Positions 33,223 to 45,152 of a stretch of DNA of 64,000 bases are shown piece after piece. This DNA comes from Astrocystis sublimbata (taxonomy: Eukaryota > Ascomycota > Sordariomycetes > Xylariales > Xylariaceae), in contig JAJNNY010000061.1 of assembly GCA_022453515.1 (NCBI GenBank), positions 62,001 to 126,000 on the forward strand, read 5' to 3'. The notes under the pieces are model-generated. The model was given only the letters and a program-made list of their open reading frames with translations, did no database searches and had not been told where the DNA came from. The position numbers and the translations under genes are program-made. Numbering within the stretch: position 1 is the first letter of the stretch; the number at the start of each line of letters is the position of its first letter.

Positions 33223-33825
33223 TCAGCTCTCGCTTGGCGCTTTGGTACTGGCATTGGCATCGGTGGCCTTGGGCTCGCCATCAGCATCAAAGCCTAGAGC
33301 CTCGAGCTCCCGGATGAGCTCGTTGATCTTAATAACTTTAGCAATCTGCTCCGGTAGCAGAGACTCTCCGCCCTCCTTCTTGTTCTTCAGGTCCTTGGCT
33401 TGCTTGAGCTTCTTCTTCAGATTGCGTGCTTTCTTTTCCTTCTCAGCTTCGGGGTCGACTTCTTCTTCGGGCTTCGTCTCGGTGGAAGGCGCAGCATTGT
33501 CGTCGCCAGCGCCGGGGGCTTCGTTGGCCGACTTGGCCTTCTTCCTAGCTTCCCGGCGTTTGGCGTTCTTATTGCTCGCGGCGGAGGGTGCTTCCGGTTT
33601 CGCTTCCTTCCAACCCTCGGCACCGGGTATGCCACCCTTGCCGCGATTGCGGAAGTCTTCGGCGGTGCGGTTCTTGTAGAGTTCGACGTCCTCAGGCGGA
33701 CGGTATCCGGGCTTGATCTTGATGGCTTTTCTGGTGGTGCCGTCGGCGCGCATAGACTCGGGGATCTGTCGCTCGCCGCTGGTCTCGTCGGTGACGATGC
33801 CCGACCGAGAGGGTTGGGAAGGCAT
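33223..33825 (-). CDS. PYM/WIBG homologue, exon-junction-complex disassembly factor
   Basis: A single exon of 200 aa from the ATG at 33825 (the frame extends upstream without an ATG). The N-terminal Mago-binding domain is clear: SGIVTDETSGERQIPESMR, TTRKAIKIKPGYRPPEDV and ELYKNRTAEDF. The middle is Lys/Ala/Glu-rich and highly charged with KRREARKKAK-like basic clusters. The C-terminus (LLPEQIAKVIKINELIRELEALGF) is a predicted helix resembling the C-terminal segment of PYM proteins. PYM binds the Y14-Mago pair and the small ribosomal subunit and strips exon-junction complexes during translation. Length agrees with the family (about 200 aa). Confidence 0.85.
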   Translation of the reverse strand: MPSQPSRSGIVTDETSGERQIPESMRADGTTRKAIKIKPGYRPPEDVELYKNRTAEDFRNRGKGGIPGAEGWKEAKPEAPSAASNKNAKRREARKKAKSANEAPGAGDDNAAPSTETKPEEEVDPEAEKEKKARNLKKKLKQAKDLKNKKEGGESLLPEQIAKVIKINELIRELEALGFDADGEPKATDANASTKAPSES

Positions 33826-34576
33826 TGTGTGGCAATTCAGAGGTCTTCTCGGCAAACGCTATGTCCCTATATCATGAAGCCCGCGCCGGCGACATGAGTT
33901 CGCGCTGGCCGAAAATCGGCGGTCAGGATCGTTGGCTCAAATAAAACGTGAATGTCCTGGCGAAGGAGAATCGGGAGTTAAATCACGAGAGAGAGAGAGC
34001 ACTTACCCAATGCGTTTACCTACTCCCGTCCGCACATGTACTTATATAGTTGAATCTGCTTGTTCGCCTACCTAGGTCGGGGCGGGATGTGACGAACACT
34101 CCCCCACTCTAGAAGATGCCCTCCAGGCGCCCAGGGTACCACGGGCAGCTCGCCAGGCACCCAGGGTTTTGTGCGTCGCATGCCTCCCACCTGCTAACCT
34201 TTAGGAGGTATTTAGGTAGGTACCTACATGTACCCCACCGGAGGTGCACTACCAGCACCTTACCTAAGCCCAGCGTGGTGACCATTGACCACTCCATTAG
34301 CCACTGAGTGGGCGAGTTCGCAAGGTCGACGAAGTGGGCCGAGGCGAGCTTGTTTGAACCAATCACAGTCAGCCTTTTTCCAAATTCTTGGCGACACTCA
34401 CTCGGTCCTGCGGTCGGTCGGTCGGTCGGGTTGCACCGCTGCGCAGCCTCACAAAATCGTCCGTCAACCCGTCAACTCCCAGACTACCTCCCCCGGTCCA
34501 AGCACAGTTCCATCGCACGTCGCGAGACCACCTCTTCGCCCAATTCCAACCATTGATCAAGCCCAACACCGCCATC
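33826..34576. promoter_or_regulatory. divergent promoter region (PYM / QCR9)
   Basis: 751 bp between divergent starts. It contains a GA microsatellite near 33990, a TAGG/TACC motif at 34204-34227 and five GGTC units at 34411-34430 close to the QCR9 start. Confidence 0.5.
34411..34430. repeat. (CGGT)n microsatellite in the QCR9 5' region
   Basis: Five near-perfect CGGT/GGTC units about 150 bp upstream of the QCR9 ATG. Confidence 0.85.
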
Positions 34577-35010
34577 ATGGTAAGTCCGGCCTCTGCAGTC
34601 CAGATGCCAATGCAATGCACGGCTCGTCACTGACTAATCGCGCAATTGACAGTCGTCTCCTTTTTACAAGCAAGTCCACCCTGGTCTCTACTCGACGCAA
34701 CTCGACTTGCTGACCTGACGTCCGTGCAGCGTTCTCTTCCGCCGGAACTACCAGATGCTGGGCGTAGTGTTCGCCTCGGCTTTCGTTTTCGAGATGTACG
34801 TTTGGTAAAACATGGTGCGAGCAAGATGTGCGATTATTGACGGGGATCCAGGGCGTACGACACCGGCATGAACAAGGTCTGGGACTCAATAAACAGAGGC
34901 GTGAGTTGCATTGAATTTCGACTGTCCACGGACGGAAAGACAGCTGACACCGAGGATCACAGCGACAATGGAAGGACATCCGTCACAAGTACGTCGAAGA
35001 TGAGGAATAA
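34577..35010 (+). CDS. QCR9: cytochrome bc1 complex subunit 9
   Basis: Five exons (34577-34579, 34653-34669, 34730-34795, 34852-34900, 34963-35010) encode just 60 aa. Exon 1 is only the ATG. The second intron (34670-34729) has a GC-AG pair with a GCAAGT donor; using it gives the family-typical YNVLFRRNYQMLG. Other introns have GTAAGT, GTACGT and GTGAGT donors. The protein has one transmembrane helix (MLGVVFASAFVFEMAYD) followed by a charged tail, WDSINRGRQWKDIRHKY, as in Qcr9/UQCR10. It is a small inner-membrane subunit of respiratory complex III. No gene-length ORF reveals it, so automated annotation could miss it. Confidence 0.93.
34670..34729 (+). other. GC-AG intron of QCR9
   Basis: The donor is AA|GCAAGT and the acceptor is GTGCAG|C. 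No GT donor in the vicinity restores the Qcr9 reading frame and its conserved YNVLFRRN sequence. Confidence 0.85.
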
Positions 35011-35967
35011 GCTGTGGTCGACCGAAGAATACCGAGGCGAGAAGACGAGACAAGGACACAGCGAGACAGCTTCGAACACCACATGACGAGCAAGATGACG
35101 GCCCTGCGAAGTGCATGACCATAGACTTGTACAATATCAATAAAGCGAGACTGTCTCTTTTGTGTCGGAGTCGGTCAATCGTGCAATTATACCAGTGATC
35201 AATCATCGTACTGCTCGTGCATCCTCACGCATCGCCCTGCTCAACCGTCCAGAGCACGACTCTGCCAGGTTTGAGCATTCTTGGTGTCTCCTTTCATCCG
35301 AAGTCTATTGAGAGGAAACGCTATCACGACCAGCCAAAAAAGACCCTCACATACACCAGCGGGTTATTGAAGACGGCGCAGCTACAGTTAGGGATATACG
35401 ATAACACAACAGCGGGCGCGATATCATCTTATATATTATAGGTACCTCAAGTGAGTTCAGACCGACCATTGATACTGGCGAGATTGGTGCTAGTAAACTA
35501 CATAGCATGAGGTGACTTAGCCAGTAGTTGGAACTACTATGTAAGTACCTAAGCATTTAGGTAAGCAGACAGAAGGTCCACGCGCTGTCTCGGCAGTGGG
35601 TTTTGTATGTAAGCGAGTGAAGGTAAGGGAAGCCGGAGTAGCCGCCGTGACAACCGCCGTGACGCAACTCTGATTGCTGATAAGGAACCAACCAACGTCG
35701 GAGCTGTCCATGGGTATGCAACGAATGCAGCACCCCCCACCATCCATCCACCTTACCCTCCACGGCACCCCGCCGAGCTCGCCCGAGCCCGCCATGCCCG
35801 CCTAGGTAACACACTTCCAGCCATCAAAGCCCACACCCAACTTAAACCAACTTACACACCACACCCACCATCCACCACACAGCGAACGACTCATTCAGTC
35901 CCGGGCCCATCCAACCGGCCGTCGTCCTTTGAATCAAACATGGTCAAATGAAATTCGCTTCATCATC
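35011..35967. other. intergenic region upstream of UBR1
   Basis: About 960 bp with no gene. The last 150 bp are pyrimidine/CACC-rich, typical of a fungal promoter and 5' UTR. A three-codon uORF (35940-35951, ATG GTC AAA TGA) precedes UBR1. Confidence 0.5.
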
Positions 35968-38900
35968 ATGGACAGCACTATGTCTACCCAGGAGCTGCAG
36001 CTCTGCGAGCTCTTCAGACAGCTGCCCAGGCACCATGGCTACCGCTACGGGGATGCTGCCTGTCGTGAACTGTTGTATAGCCTTTTCTGGTCCATGGCAG
36101 GGGGGCGGCCCGATTACGTGCGCCTGTTCTTCCCCGACGGCAGGCTCACCAAGAAGGGTCCTCTGAAGCTCCGAGAGGCCCAAGGCGCCATGGAGGGTGC
36201 CGAGTACACCGAGTCCGCCCGGGGCAAGGCATGCGGCCACATCTTCCGGGTAGGCGAGGCCACGTACGGCTGCAGGACCTGTAGCACCGACGACACCTGC
36301 TGTCTATGCAGCAAATGCTTCGACGCCACCGATCATACCGGCCACATGGTGCGCATCTCCATCTCCCCCGGCAACAGTGGCTGTTGTGACTGCGGCGACC
36401 CCGAGGCCTGGAAGCTGCCCATGTTCTGCACCATACACAGCGAGCATGATCAAGACCGAGCCAAGGGAAAGGGGAAGGAGACTGACGCCTCGCTTCCCGC
36501 CGATCTCGCCAACAACATCCGCATCACCATCTCGAGGGTCATCGATTTCATCTGCGACGTCATCTCCTGCGCCCCTGAGCAGCTGCGCCACCCCAAAACC
36601 AAAGAGTCCATACAACGCGACGAGAAAGAGTCTCGCCTTAAGTCTACATACAACGGCGGCGACATCGACTCGCCCGAAGAATTCGCCCTATTGCTGTGGA
36701 ACGATGAGAAACATACTGTGACAGAGGTTCAGGATCAGGTCGCCCGGGCTTGTAGCACTACTCTGGATGAAGGATACCAGAGAGCCATCGAAACCGACTC
36801 GATCGGTAGAAGCATACTGAAATACGATACCGATATAAAGAGGCTCCTGAGATGTGCCGCCATTCTCGAGCAGATCAAGATCACCGTCACCATCAGGTCC
36901 TCGCGCGATACATTTCGAGAACAAATGTGTGGCACCATGATTGAGTGGTTGAACGATATCGCCGGCTGCTCTGTAGGTAACGATAGCGACATCTTGAGAA
37001 ACGTCGTTTGCGAAGAGTTGCTCAACCCCTGGCGCATGGGTAGTGCTGGCAGTCATGCTATGCCCGGCAAAGATGGCCTTCAAGATGAGGACAAAATGAG
37101 TCTTGACCCCCTCGAAACTCATTCCGCCACTATCCTCATCCGGCAAGCAAGGATATTCGCGGATAGACGAACACTCGCTGATCTCCTCGACTCCGACGGC
37201 GATAATGAGGACGAAGACGAAGATATGGACGAGGGTAACCAGACTCCATCTAGTGAGGAAGAGGAAGATGAGGATGAGGACGATGCCGATGATGATGATG
37301 ACGACGACGAAGACGACGTGATGATGGTGGATGCTCGTCCTGGGACAACCACAGGTGAGGGGAGCCACGTCACGGATTGGATCGGACCGACCGTTGCTTC
37401 TCTCGAGGAAGAGGAGGCCACCTTGGCAGGTTATCCGCCTCCTCCGCCTCCGCCACCCGTACCAAGGCGTGTCGCCCGGGACAGGGATCTCACACCATCC
37501 GACTCGGACACCGCGGAGCCCCTTATTGCGCCAACAGTCTATGCTAAAGCTATGAACCTGGACATCCCGAAAACACTTGGTCTGGCCAAGTCAGATGGAA
37601 ATAAACCCCCCAGACCAGGGAGATATTGGGTCGAGACACCTGCCGCCTACACTGAGCGCGATAACTTGCATCCGTTCGAGGACGTCTTCCAGCGTGTACG
37701 TCTGGATTGGCTAGTGCTTTTCGATCTTCGAATGTGGAAGAAAGTGCGGAATGATCTTCGTGCTCTCTACATCTCTACCGTGGTCACAATACCCGAGTTC
37801 AAGAGAATTCTGGGGTTGCGGTTCGCCGCGCTATACACCACGTTAGCACAGCTATATCTCATCGGCGACCGCGAGCCAGAACAGTCAATCATCAACATTT
37901 CACTACAAATGCTAACAACACCATCCATTACCGCCGAGGTGGTAGAGAGGGGCAACTTCTTGACAACACTCATGGCCATTGTCTATACTTTCCTATCCAC
38001 GCGGCAAGTCGGTCACCCTTTCGACGTGGCATCTAATGCAGTCCTTGGATTCGATACTGGATCGGTCACTAATAGGCGAATGTATCACTTCTACGTAGAT
38101 CTGAAATACCTTTTAGGCTCTCTCCATGTTCAAGAGCGCATGCGAACAGAGGAAAGATACCTGCTTCAATTCCTTGACCTGGTGAAACTACATCAGGGAA
38201 TTTGTCCGAACGTGCGCGCTGTAGGCGAACATGTGGAATATGAGACCGATAGCTGGATCGGTGCGTCCTTGATGACGAGAGAGATCAATAAGCTCTGTCG
38301 TCTTTTATCGGGCTCGTTTCGATACCTCCCTGAGCAGGACTCTCAATACCTGTCTAGGGCCATCAGGCTTACTGCCAAGCTTGTCATAATCAATTCAGTT
38401 GGAGCTGAGCGAACTCGGTTCACCCAGTCAGAGATCAAAGATGAGGTTCGCTTCAAAACGCTTACCGATTTTGAGTTCGCAGGAGAAGGCACCCAGTACG
38501 ACGTCGTCAAGTTCGTCGTGGAGGAGCAACCGATCAGCTTTCATCATGCGCTGCATTCCACGCTATCATGGCTGGTTGAATGTGGAAAGCATATGTCCAT
38601 CGATCAACTGAGATCTGTCCTGAGTTTCACCTCGCAAGAACTGAAAATGAAGCCCAGGTCCATGGGACGCAAATCGTTACCGAAGAAGGACTACCAACCC
38701 GAGGATTACTTGATGGCCGCATTTGACTTTCCACTGCGTGTGTGTACATGGCTTGCCCAGATCAAGGCTGGCATGTGGGTTCGCAACGGGATCAGCCTCC
38801 GGCACCAGGCCATGACCTATCGAACTATAGTCACACGAGATGTCACCCACGCACGAGACATATTTCTACTCCAGACTGCCATGGTAGTCTGCAACCCTGG

Positions 38901-41900
38901 GCGTGTCCTCGCTTCCATCGTAGACCGCTTTGGAATGGATAAATGGGTAAAGGGGTTCTACGAAATGACTACTGCTGCGCAAGATGCCACCCAACACCTC
39001 GATGTCGTGGAAGACATGATACATCTCTTGATTGTATTGTTGAGTGATCGCACCGCCCTTATACCAACCTCGGATGAGCAACAGACGCATCTGATGGGGC
39101 TGCACCGTGATATCACTCACATCCTCTGCTTCCGACCCCTTTCTTTCAATGAGATCTCGGCCAAGTTACCAGAGAAATTCCAGGAACTTGAAGATTTTCA
39201 CAAAGTCCTCGACGAGGTCGCTACATTCAAACACCCCGAGGGTGTTTCGGACGTCGGAACTTTCGAACTGAAACCGCAATTCATCGAAGACATTGACCCT
39301 TACGTAGCCCACTACAACAAGAACCAACGAGAAGAGTCGGAAACAGCCTATCGTAAATGGATGGCAAAGAAAACGGGAAAACCGATTGAAGAGATCGTGT
39401 TTGAGCCCAACCTCAAGCCAATCGAAACAGGTGCCTTTATGGGGCTTGCTGAATTTACATCAACGGGCATGTTTGGACAGATCATATACTTTGCTCTGCT
39501 ATATCCGCTTGTTTCTGCACGTTTCACTCCCAAAGTGCCTTCTACACGGGTTGAGACATTCTTGCAGGTCGTCCTACACTTAATGCTCATTGCTATTGTT
39601 GAAGACAAATCAGATGAAAGCGACTCGCTTGATTCGAGTTCCTTCATCCGTATTGCTTTAACAACGCAAGCCCGTGGTAACTTCCTGTCGGAGTCCCCGG
39701 CTGCGAAAACAATAGTTTCTCTCCTGGACCTCTTGTCCGCCAAGGAAGAGTACAAAGCCTGTCATCCGAAAATTGCCCTCATACTCAAACGGATGAGACA
39801 GAGATCTCCACAACATTTCGACACCGCTTACACGCGGTTAGGAATACCCTTGGATCGTATCGACACCGCATCGCCAGCTAACCTGCAGAATGACGAGGAA
39901 GAGCGGGAGAAGAAGAAAAAAGCCGCCCAAGATCGCCAAGCGAAAGTCATGGCCCAATTCCAGCAACAGCAAAAGAACTTCTTAGAGATGCAGGGTGATG
40001 TAGACTGGGGAGAGGAGGACCTAGAAGATCTCGAAGACGCCGAACCTTTGGAGGAGCGTAAGAACTTCTGGAAGTACCCAACAGGCACTTGTATTCTGTG
40101 CCAAGAAGAGACTGACGATGGGCGCCTTTATGGCACGTTTGCTCTGTTTACCGAAAGTCACATTCTACGGCAAACGGACTTTCAAGACCCCGATTTTGTC
40201 AGAGAAGCGGCCAACACATCGGCTAATTTAGACAGGTCTGCGGATGAGGTCCGCCCGTTTGGTCTGGCGCATGAAAACAGAATGCTGGTCGAAAAAGTCA
40301 ATTCCTCTGGACAGAATTTTATGGCTGAAAGGCAAGGTATTGGAAAAGGGTTCCCAGCCAAACTCTGCCGGTCTGGTCCTGTCTCCGTAGGTTGTGGTCA
40401 TATCATGCACTTTAGTTGCTTTGACACATATATGGATGCCACCGTTCGGAGACACGGACATCAGATCGCCCGCCATCATCCAGAGTCCCTTGACCGGTTG
40501 GAATTTGTTTGCCCACTGTGTAAAGCTCTTGGGAACGCATTCTTACCTATCACATGGGATGGCAAGGAGGAATCATACCCGGGTATACTGCAAAGTGGTA
40601 ACGACTTTAATACCTTTGTTGACCAACATGTCAACGAACATTACGCCGCGGGTAGACAGAAGCTACAGGCTCATACCAGTATATTTTCAAACTACTTACG
40701 GATGAAAATGCCCGACACCTTGATGGACCTCACAAGAGAACGTTTACGGGAGTCCAGCACGGCTCATTCAACGCCGTCAAGTACTCCGTTCGGAGACATG
40801 TTCACAAACTCTTCTATGTCCACACCAGGATCGAGCGTTCGGTCCCGATCACCCCCGGAGGGGCGAACAGCCAATTCAGAACTCACGCTCGTTTATCAGC
40901 GGTTACGGGACACATTGCGAAAGAACAAACTCATCTCTGGGTCTGGAAGCGATAGTGTCGACGAAGATCTGTCTGGGAGCCACATACTAGCACGAGCTGT
41001 CGGATTTTCTATATCCGCTGCGGAAATTCAGCAACGAGGCGTCGAAGCCCAGTACGGCATGTCCTTGATCGAAAAGATGCCTGAACAGCTATTGATCCAA
41101 CTCCGAATCTTGTCAGAGACAGTTTCGTCCTATATATCAGTGGGCGGCCTCAAACACGGCGGCAATAATCGAGTCGAATCAGAGTTTCGGCAAAGCTGCC
41201 AGACTCAACATTGTCAACTCTTCCCACAGCAGTATATGGACAGGGATCGCTATGCACCACTTCTAGACCAGGACCCCTTCATATTTTTATGTGAGACCAT
41301 GTTCGGACTGTCAGTTGCGGAAAGCATCGATCCTATGCATCTAGTCCGCCTCTGTTACCTTGCCGAGATTGTCAAGGTGGCATTCCATATCTCGAAGAAC
41401 ATTCCACCTTCAAGATGGCTCGAAAATATGGGCAGCCGTAATACAGATGACCCTGCCATGAACAACTTTGCGGATTTCTGCGGCCACATCAACATGACCA
41501 GCATGAATGTCAGCACCAACTTCGGGGAAACACCAAGTGCCTCTCCAAACATGGGGTTTGACCAGCCTGCGCTAGATGGACTGTCAAACCTCCATTCCTT
41601 CATCAGAAAATACGCCCTCGTCTTCCTCAGGAAAACTACAACCCTACTCCACGTTCACCACGGCGTGGACTTTAACAGTCACATCTCGCCGGACCCGGAA
41701 GCCGACGAACTCACTAGACTTACGACTGCCCTCAGGCTGCCCTCTTTCGACGAGATGTGCACCGTGCTGACACCCCTCGGTAGCCAGTTTGGCTGGACTC
41801 GGAATGCGGCCGCAATGATCGATGCCTGGATCACACACAAGTTTGAGTGGAAAGCACATCCTACGATGCCTGCGAATGAAGCATGTGCTTTATCTGCGTC

Positions 41901-42482
41901 GGCGCAGCTAAGTCATCCAGGTATATATGAACTCGTTGGACTGCCCAGAAATTACGACACGCTCATTGAGGAGTGCGCAAAGCGACGGTGCCCCAAGACG
42001 GGCAAAGATCTGGGTGATCCGATGCTATGCCTCATGTGTGGGGATATATTCTGTGGGCAGACCATGTGTTGCCAGGCTCCCGAAGATCCGGAGCCGGGTC
42101 CAAACAGGCCCGTGATTCGAATCGGAGGAGCCCAGCAGCACATGCGATACAAGTAAGTCGCAAGTATGCCCAATTGTGCACGTTACAAATCACTAACATA
42201 ATATCTCTTCGTAGATGCCAAGGAAACATTGGGCTATTCATCAATGTCCGGAAGTGTTGCATTTTCTATCTGCATCGCGTATCGGGTAGTTTCAGCAATG
42301 CGCCATACATCGATAAATACGGAGAGACAGACGTCGGGCTACGCCACGCACGCCAGCTGTTCCTCAGCCAGAAACGATACGACTTGATGATCCGTAACAT
42401 GTGGCTCAGCCACGGTGTCCCGAGCTACATCAGCCGTAAACTCGAAGCCGATATCAATAACGGAGGATGGGAGACGATTTGA
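35968..42482 (+). CDS. UBR1: E3 ubiquitin ligase of the N-degron pathway
   Basis: Exon 1 is 35968-42152 and exon 2 is 42215-42482; product 2150 aa, the family's normal size. The UBR box at residues ~89-155 has the Cys/His zinc pattern CGHIF, CRTCSTDDTCCLCSKCF, DHTGH and CCDCGDPEAWK, and binds basic N-termini. A ClpS-like domain (~245-275, FALLLWNDEKHTVTEVQ) binds bulky hydrophobic N-termini. An acidic tract (EDEDDADDDDDDDEDD) and a Pro-rich stretch follow. The RING-H2 (CILCQEE ... CGHIMHFSCFDTY ... CPLCKALG) lies near 1380-1530. The C-terminal Cys-rich autoinhibitory domain contains CPKTGKDL, CLMCGDIFCGQTMCC and the exon-2 part CQGNIGLFINVRKCCIFYLH. The start was chosen because the upstream extension lacks an in-frame ATG. 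Confidence 0.95.
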
Positions 42483-43505
42483 TGATGGGATGATTCTTAT
42501 CCATACACTGTTGATGGCTTCGTCAGAACCGACGTCAATAGCATGGGCAACAGCATGCATGGGTGCGAATGGCGGTGGTTCAAGCATGTAATGTACAGAC
42601 CTTGAAGGTTTCATCGGGGATGACCGGGTTGCGTGCATATTTAGAACTCGACTTCAATGTGATGATGACTTGTACCATTTAGCACATATGATCCCCTAGG
42701 AGTTACTTGTTTTCTACAGCTACCCGCATGATTAGTGAATGACCAGATCAGATCAGGCGCGTCGTGTTACGTATGGACACTTCTTCCTCCTACAAATTGC
42801 ATTTCTCTTCAATTCGAGAACCCTTGTTGTAGTTGATCTTTTGCGTAAACTATTCGAATCGCTATCATATCGCAAAGCCTTACGCGAGCCGGCATGGAAC
42901 CGCTGGGTCGTAAGCGAATTTCCAACCTTCTCGCAGAATCCAGCTCACAAGCTGGATCGGGCAAACGAAGGAGGCTTGGTCCATTTGCTAACGAACGTAA
43001 GTACATGTCTTATACTAGGGTATATAGGAATGATTATTGATCCATAAAGGGTAAGATGTGACTGAAACAATATGTCCTATTCACCTATCGATGCGCATGA
43101 TACATCTCACGCCGGGCCTTCTGGCGACGGAGCGTCTACCTGTGCAGGCTCTCAATCTTTCGCCGCCACCGCACGTGAGCAATTGGAGACACAGGGTTAC
43201 AAAACAACACCCACATTGCCATATGATGGCAGCTCGAATGACCTTCATGGGCATTGGGTCACACTCGCTCTGAGTTGCATGGTTATGTTGAATAGGCACA
43301 TAGCAGTTCTTCATTGGGCTAGGCCCCTGAATTCCCGGTCCTTCATGACATTATGGTTGAGGCCAGGGAAATGCGACGTCATGCCTGAAGCGTGACAGAA
43401 TGGGTTCAAAAGCATGCGTCATGATATTAGTCACTTGGTGTCTTCCGAAGAGAGTGTACAGGATGAACAGTTACTTTAAGTATCTAACTGTCAGAAGAAG
43501 ACGAC
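42483..43505. other. convergent intergenic region
   Basis: About 1 kb between the UBR1 and WD40-gene 3' ends. The short ORFs have no recognisable features. Confidence 0.5.
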
Positions 43506-45152
43506 TCATGTCTCCATTTTGATTGCTTTAGTATCTTTAGTATCTTCTTCAATATCTTCATTTTTGGCCGGCGGATCGGTGACCATGAGATCACCCAGGG
43601 CCTCATTCACGCTCGCCACGCCGTTGACCTCCTTCGCCACCGGACTTTGGTGTTTGTACACCCTGATCTTGCCGTCGTGGCCCGCACTCACCATGGCGTC
43701 CCCGTGCACGTCGACCCAGAAGCAGACGCCGTCGTGGCCCTGGATGCGCTGCACGACCTCCTTGCTCTTGACGTCCCACAGCACGATCTCGCCGTCCTCG
43801 CTCGGCGCCGCGATGAAGGGCTCGCCGTCGACGGACCCGAAACACCCCCCTATGCTGTACCCCACGTTCTTGTGGCCCGAGTATGTCTTCTTGACGGTAC
43901 CGGAGACGTAGTCCCAGAGACGCAGACACGAGTCCATGCTGAAGGCCAGGACGTAGCGGCCGTTGGGCGCGAAACAGACCGAGGTGATGGGCGGGTTGTC
44001 CTCGTGGACCAGTGTGCGCAGGCACTGTCCGGTTGATGTGTCCCATATACGTCTGGAACAAGATCGGTCAATGCACTGAGATTATTACACCCCAAAGGGT
44101 AAAAGTAAAAGGACTGGATCGAGTCTCATTCGAACTTACGTTAACCCGTCGGTGCTACAGCTCACGACCAAAGTGCCGTCCTGGCAAAAGTCAATCCCGC
44201 TCACTGGGTCACTATGCGCCGGCAGACTCCGCATCAGCCTCCCGGCCCGCACGTCCCACAGAAACACGGCCTCGTCGTAACTTCCGCTGGCGAGGATGTT
44301 TCCCTTGGGCGAGAAGGCGAGGGAGTAGACGTAGCTGTGGTGGCCGAGCAGCGGCTTCGCCTTCATGGGCCGCCCCGTGACACGGTCCCAGAGCCGGATG
44401 GCCTTGTCGTCGGACCCCGAGGCCAGCGTCCTAGAATCGGGCGACCAGGCGAGGGCCGAGACGCCGGCGATGTGCCCGACGAGGGTGTCCATGTGCCGCC
44501 CCGTGCTGGCGTCCCATATGCGGATGGTGGCGTCGGCTGACGCCGAGGCGATCCACCGGCCGTCGGGCGATATGCGGACCTGTGAGATGGGCTTCTGGTG
44601 GCCGGCGAGCAGCATGCGCGGGGTGTAGTGCGGTCGCACGGGCTGGCGGGCCGGAGGCGTGGAGTCGTCGCCGTGCCCTTCGCGGTCGTCGCTGTCGCGG
44701 CCGAGAGGGGTGTCGCGGGGTGTAGGCGAGATAGAGTCGCGGACAGGGGCGCGTGACGGCGACCTCGTCGATGATGGGTCGGAGGCTGAGCGCGACCGCG
44801 ACCGCGACCGTGACGGTGACCTCGTCCTTGATCGCGGGCTCGAGGGGGAGCGGCTGTGGCGCGAACGGTCGCTGGAGGAGTATTCCTCGTCGCGCTTTGC
44901 ATTTCGGTTTCGATTTTGATGACGACTTGGTTCTCGGCTTGTTTCCTCGTCGTCGTTGTCGCCGTCGCCACTGCGGGCTGAGCTGTCCTGTGACTTTTCG
45001 CGTATGGACACACGCAGTGTGCCCTTCCCGTCAGCTTGGCCGTCCTGCGGCTCGAGACTCCCGAGGCGGGGCGAGGCGTCGGCGCTCTCGTCCTGTAATT
45101 TGCGGCGCTTGGAGGGCGGACCAGCAATGGCTGGCATGTTGGCCTCGGCCAT
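43506..45152 (-). CDS. WD40 protein, COMPASS subunit Swd3/WDR5-like
   Basis: Exon 1 is 44140-45152 and exon 2 is 43506-44052 (87-nt intron, GTAAGT...TTCCAG); product 519 aa. The first ~190 residues are disordered and basic with an Arg-Ser-rich stretch (SPSRSRSRSRSASD). Seven WD40 repeats follow, e.g. GHQKPISQVRISPDGRWIAS, ADATIRIWDA, GHIAGVSALAWSPDSRTLAS, DDKAIRLWD, YDEAVFLWDV, MDSCLRLWDY and DGEIVLWDVKSKEVV. The intron falls inside the fourth/fifth blade, between STDGLT and RIWDTSTGQC. The family reads unmodified Arg of histone H3 and scaffolds the H3K4 methyltransferase complex in the nucleus. The RS-rich N-terminus is longer than in yeast Swd3. Other WD40 roles cannot be excluded. Confidence 0.8.

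Noticed and set aside
44363..45127. 254-codon frame opposite or overlapping the WD40 gene
   Set aside because: Alternative frame of GC-rich WD40 coding sequence; no recognisable protein.
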